A program made the translations under genes and the position numbers. A stretch of 64,000 nucleotides of DNA from Halobacillus ihumii (GTDB lineage Bacteria > Bacillota > Bacilli > Bacillales > Halobacillaceae). The stretch covers positions 124,001-188,000 of the forward strand of contig NZ_CACVAO010000001.1 in assembly GCF_902726645.1 (NCBI RefSeq), in the 5' to 3' direction. Numbering within the stretch: position 1 is the stretch's first letter; each line of letters opens with the position of its first letter. The notes beneath the pieces are model-generated. The model did not search any database. It was not told where the DNA came from and was given only the letters and a program-made list of their open reading frames with translations. This document shows, piece by piece, positions 63,469 through 64,000 of this stretch.

Positions 63469-64000
63469 TTATTTTTTATTAAATTGCCGTTTAAGAGCAT
63501 GTTCGACCAGTCCTGGAGCTAATTGATAAGCTTTGCTGCCTGAATCCATCCAGGCGGGCAAATTGATTTCTCTCCGCTGAGTAAATAACTGTTTTACAAC
63601 AGTAAGGCCTACCTTATTAGGATCCAGCATCATGTTCTCAACCGCTTTCTGATAACCTCCTGAAGGGTCAGCCGACTTAAAGAAATTAGTTCGTACAGGT
63701 CCGAGGTTTACCGAGGTCACGTAAACCCCATCTTTTTCAACTTCCATCCGAAGTGCATTTGTAAATCCAATGACCGCATGCTTTGATGCTGAATAAACAG
63801 ATGATTTTGGAGTAGCTATTTTTCCTGCTTGTGAAGCAATGTTTATAATATGTCCTTGTTTTCGACTTAGAAACCTCGGTAAAAGCTGATGGGTAGTTCT
63901 AATGAGTGACTTTACATTTACAGCGAGCATCCGATCAATATCCTGCCATTTCGCTTCAGAAACATAATCAAAAACGGCCATGCCAGCATTGTTTATAAGG
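63469..64000 (-). CDS. yqjQ: Short-chain dehydrogenase/reductase, YqjQ type, N-terminus cut off
   Basis: The visible C-terminal 176 residues begin LINNAGMAVFD, include NNAG, Ser in IASQAG and the catalytic YSASK, with NLGPVRTNF after it. The frame stays open to position 64000, so the Rossmann GxxxGxG start lies outside. Oxidoreductase with unknown substrate. Confidence 0.85.
   Translation of the reverse strand, partial: LINNAGMAVFDYVSEAKWQDIDRMLAVNVKSLIRTTHQLLPRFLSRKQGHIINIASQAGKIATPKSSVYSASKHAVIGFTNALRMEVEKDGVYVTSVNLGPVRTNFFKSADPSGGYQKAVENMMLDPNKVGLTVVKQLFTQRREINLPAWMDSGSKAYQLAPGLVEHALKRQFNKK

Overview
The window is about 64 kb of core chromosome from an endospore-forming member of the Bacillaceae. 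The evidence is spoIVA, spoVIF, sleB-ypeB, spmA-spmB, dacB, the spoIIA and spoVA operons and spoIIM, in an order that closely follows the Bacillus subtilis 168 chromosome from menG to the yqk genes. I infer a relative of Halobacillus/Virgibacillus-type genera from the intergenic repeat and from gene losses relative to B. subtilis. This is not proven by the sequence alone. Almost every gene is on the minus strand. Only ansA-like asparaginase, fer, ypuF and an aldo/keto reductase are on the plus strand. There is no tRNA, rRNA, CRISPR array, prophage or intact insertion sequence.

Layout. 1-2.2 kb: menaquinone and heptaprenyl genes menG (cut by the window edge) and hepS, TRAP (mtrB) and HU (hup); folE, usual between the last two in B. 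subtilis, is missing. 2.5-10.4 kb: spoIVA, a 0.42-kb intergenic repeat with inverted ends, yphF/yphE, spoVIF, gpsA, der, yphA and fni. 10.4-16.9 kb: ypfD (S1 repeats), plsC, cmk, the PilZ protein ypfA, and the germination genes ypeB, sleB and prsW. 17-28 kb: asparaginase, ypdA, gudB, ddl, mecB, ypbG, a CBS protein, ypbD, recS, ypbB, fer and an XRE regulator. 28-38.2 kb: rsiX-sigX with a clear autoregulatory sigma-X promoter, a cobalamin-riboswitch-controlled lipoprotein/ECF-transporter pair inserted between sigX and resE, then resE-resD-resC-resB-resA and rluB. 38.3-46.4 kb: spmB, spmA, dacB, ypuI, scpB, scpA, ypuF, ribT without the riboflavin operon, an unlisted 29-residue membrane peptide, a small HEFGH metallopeptidase, ppiB and lysA. 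46.5-53.8 kb: spoVA operon, spoIIA operon and dacF. 53.9-58.5 kb: pdp, pupG, deoB, xerD and yqzK. 58.7-64 kb: fur with a strong promoter and PerR- and Fur-type boxes, spoIIM, EndoQ, nudF, an aldo/keto reductase, yqkE, yqkB-like and a partial SDR gene.

How it fits together: most of the window is housekeeping (cytochrome c maturation under ResDE, chromosome segregation by ScpAB, nucleoside salvage, lipid and nucleotide synthesis) interleaved with sporulation and germination modules. Several starts were corrected from ribosome-binding sites and promoters: TTG for spoIVA, dacB, spoIIAA, ypbB and fer, and GTG for sigX and ypdA. The least ordinary parts are the B12-controlled uptake pair, the TIR-bounded repeat, the small membrane ORF next to the HEFGH protein, and a short orphan reading frame after ypbD.
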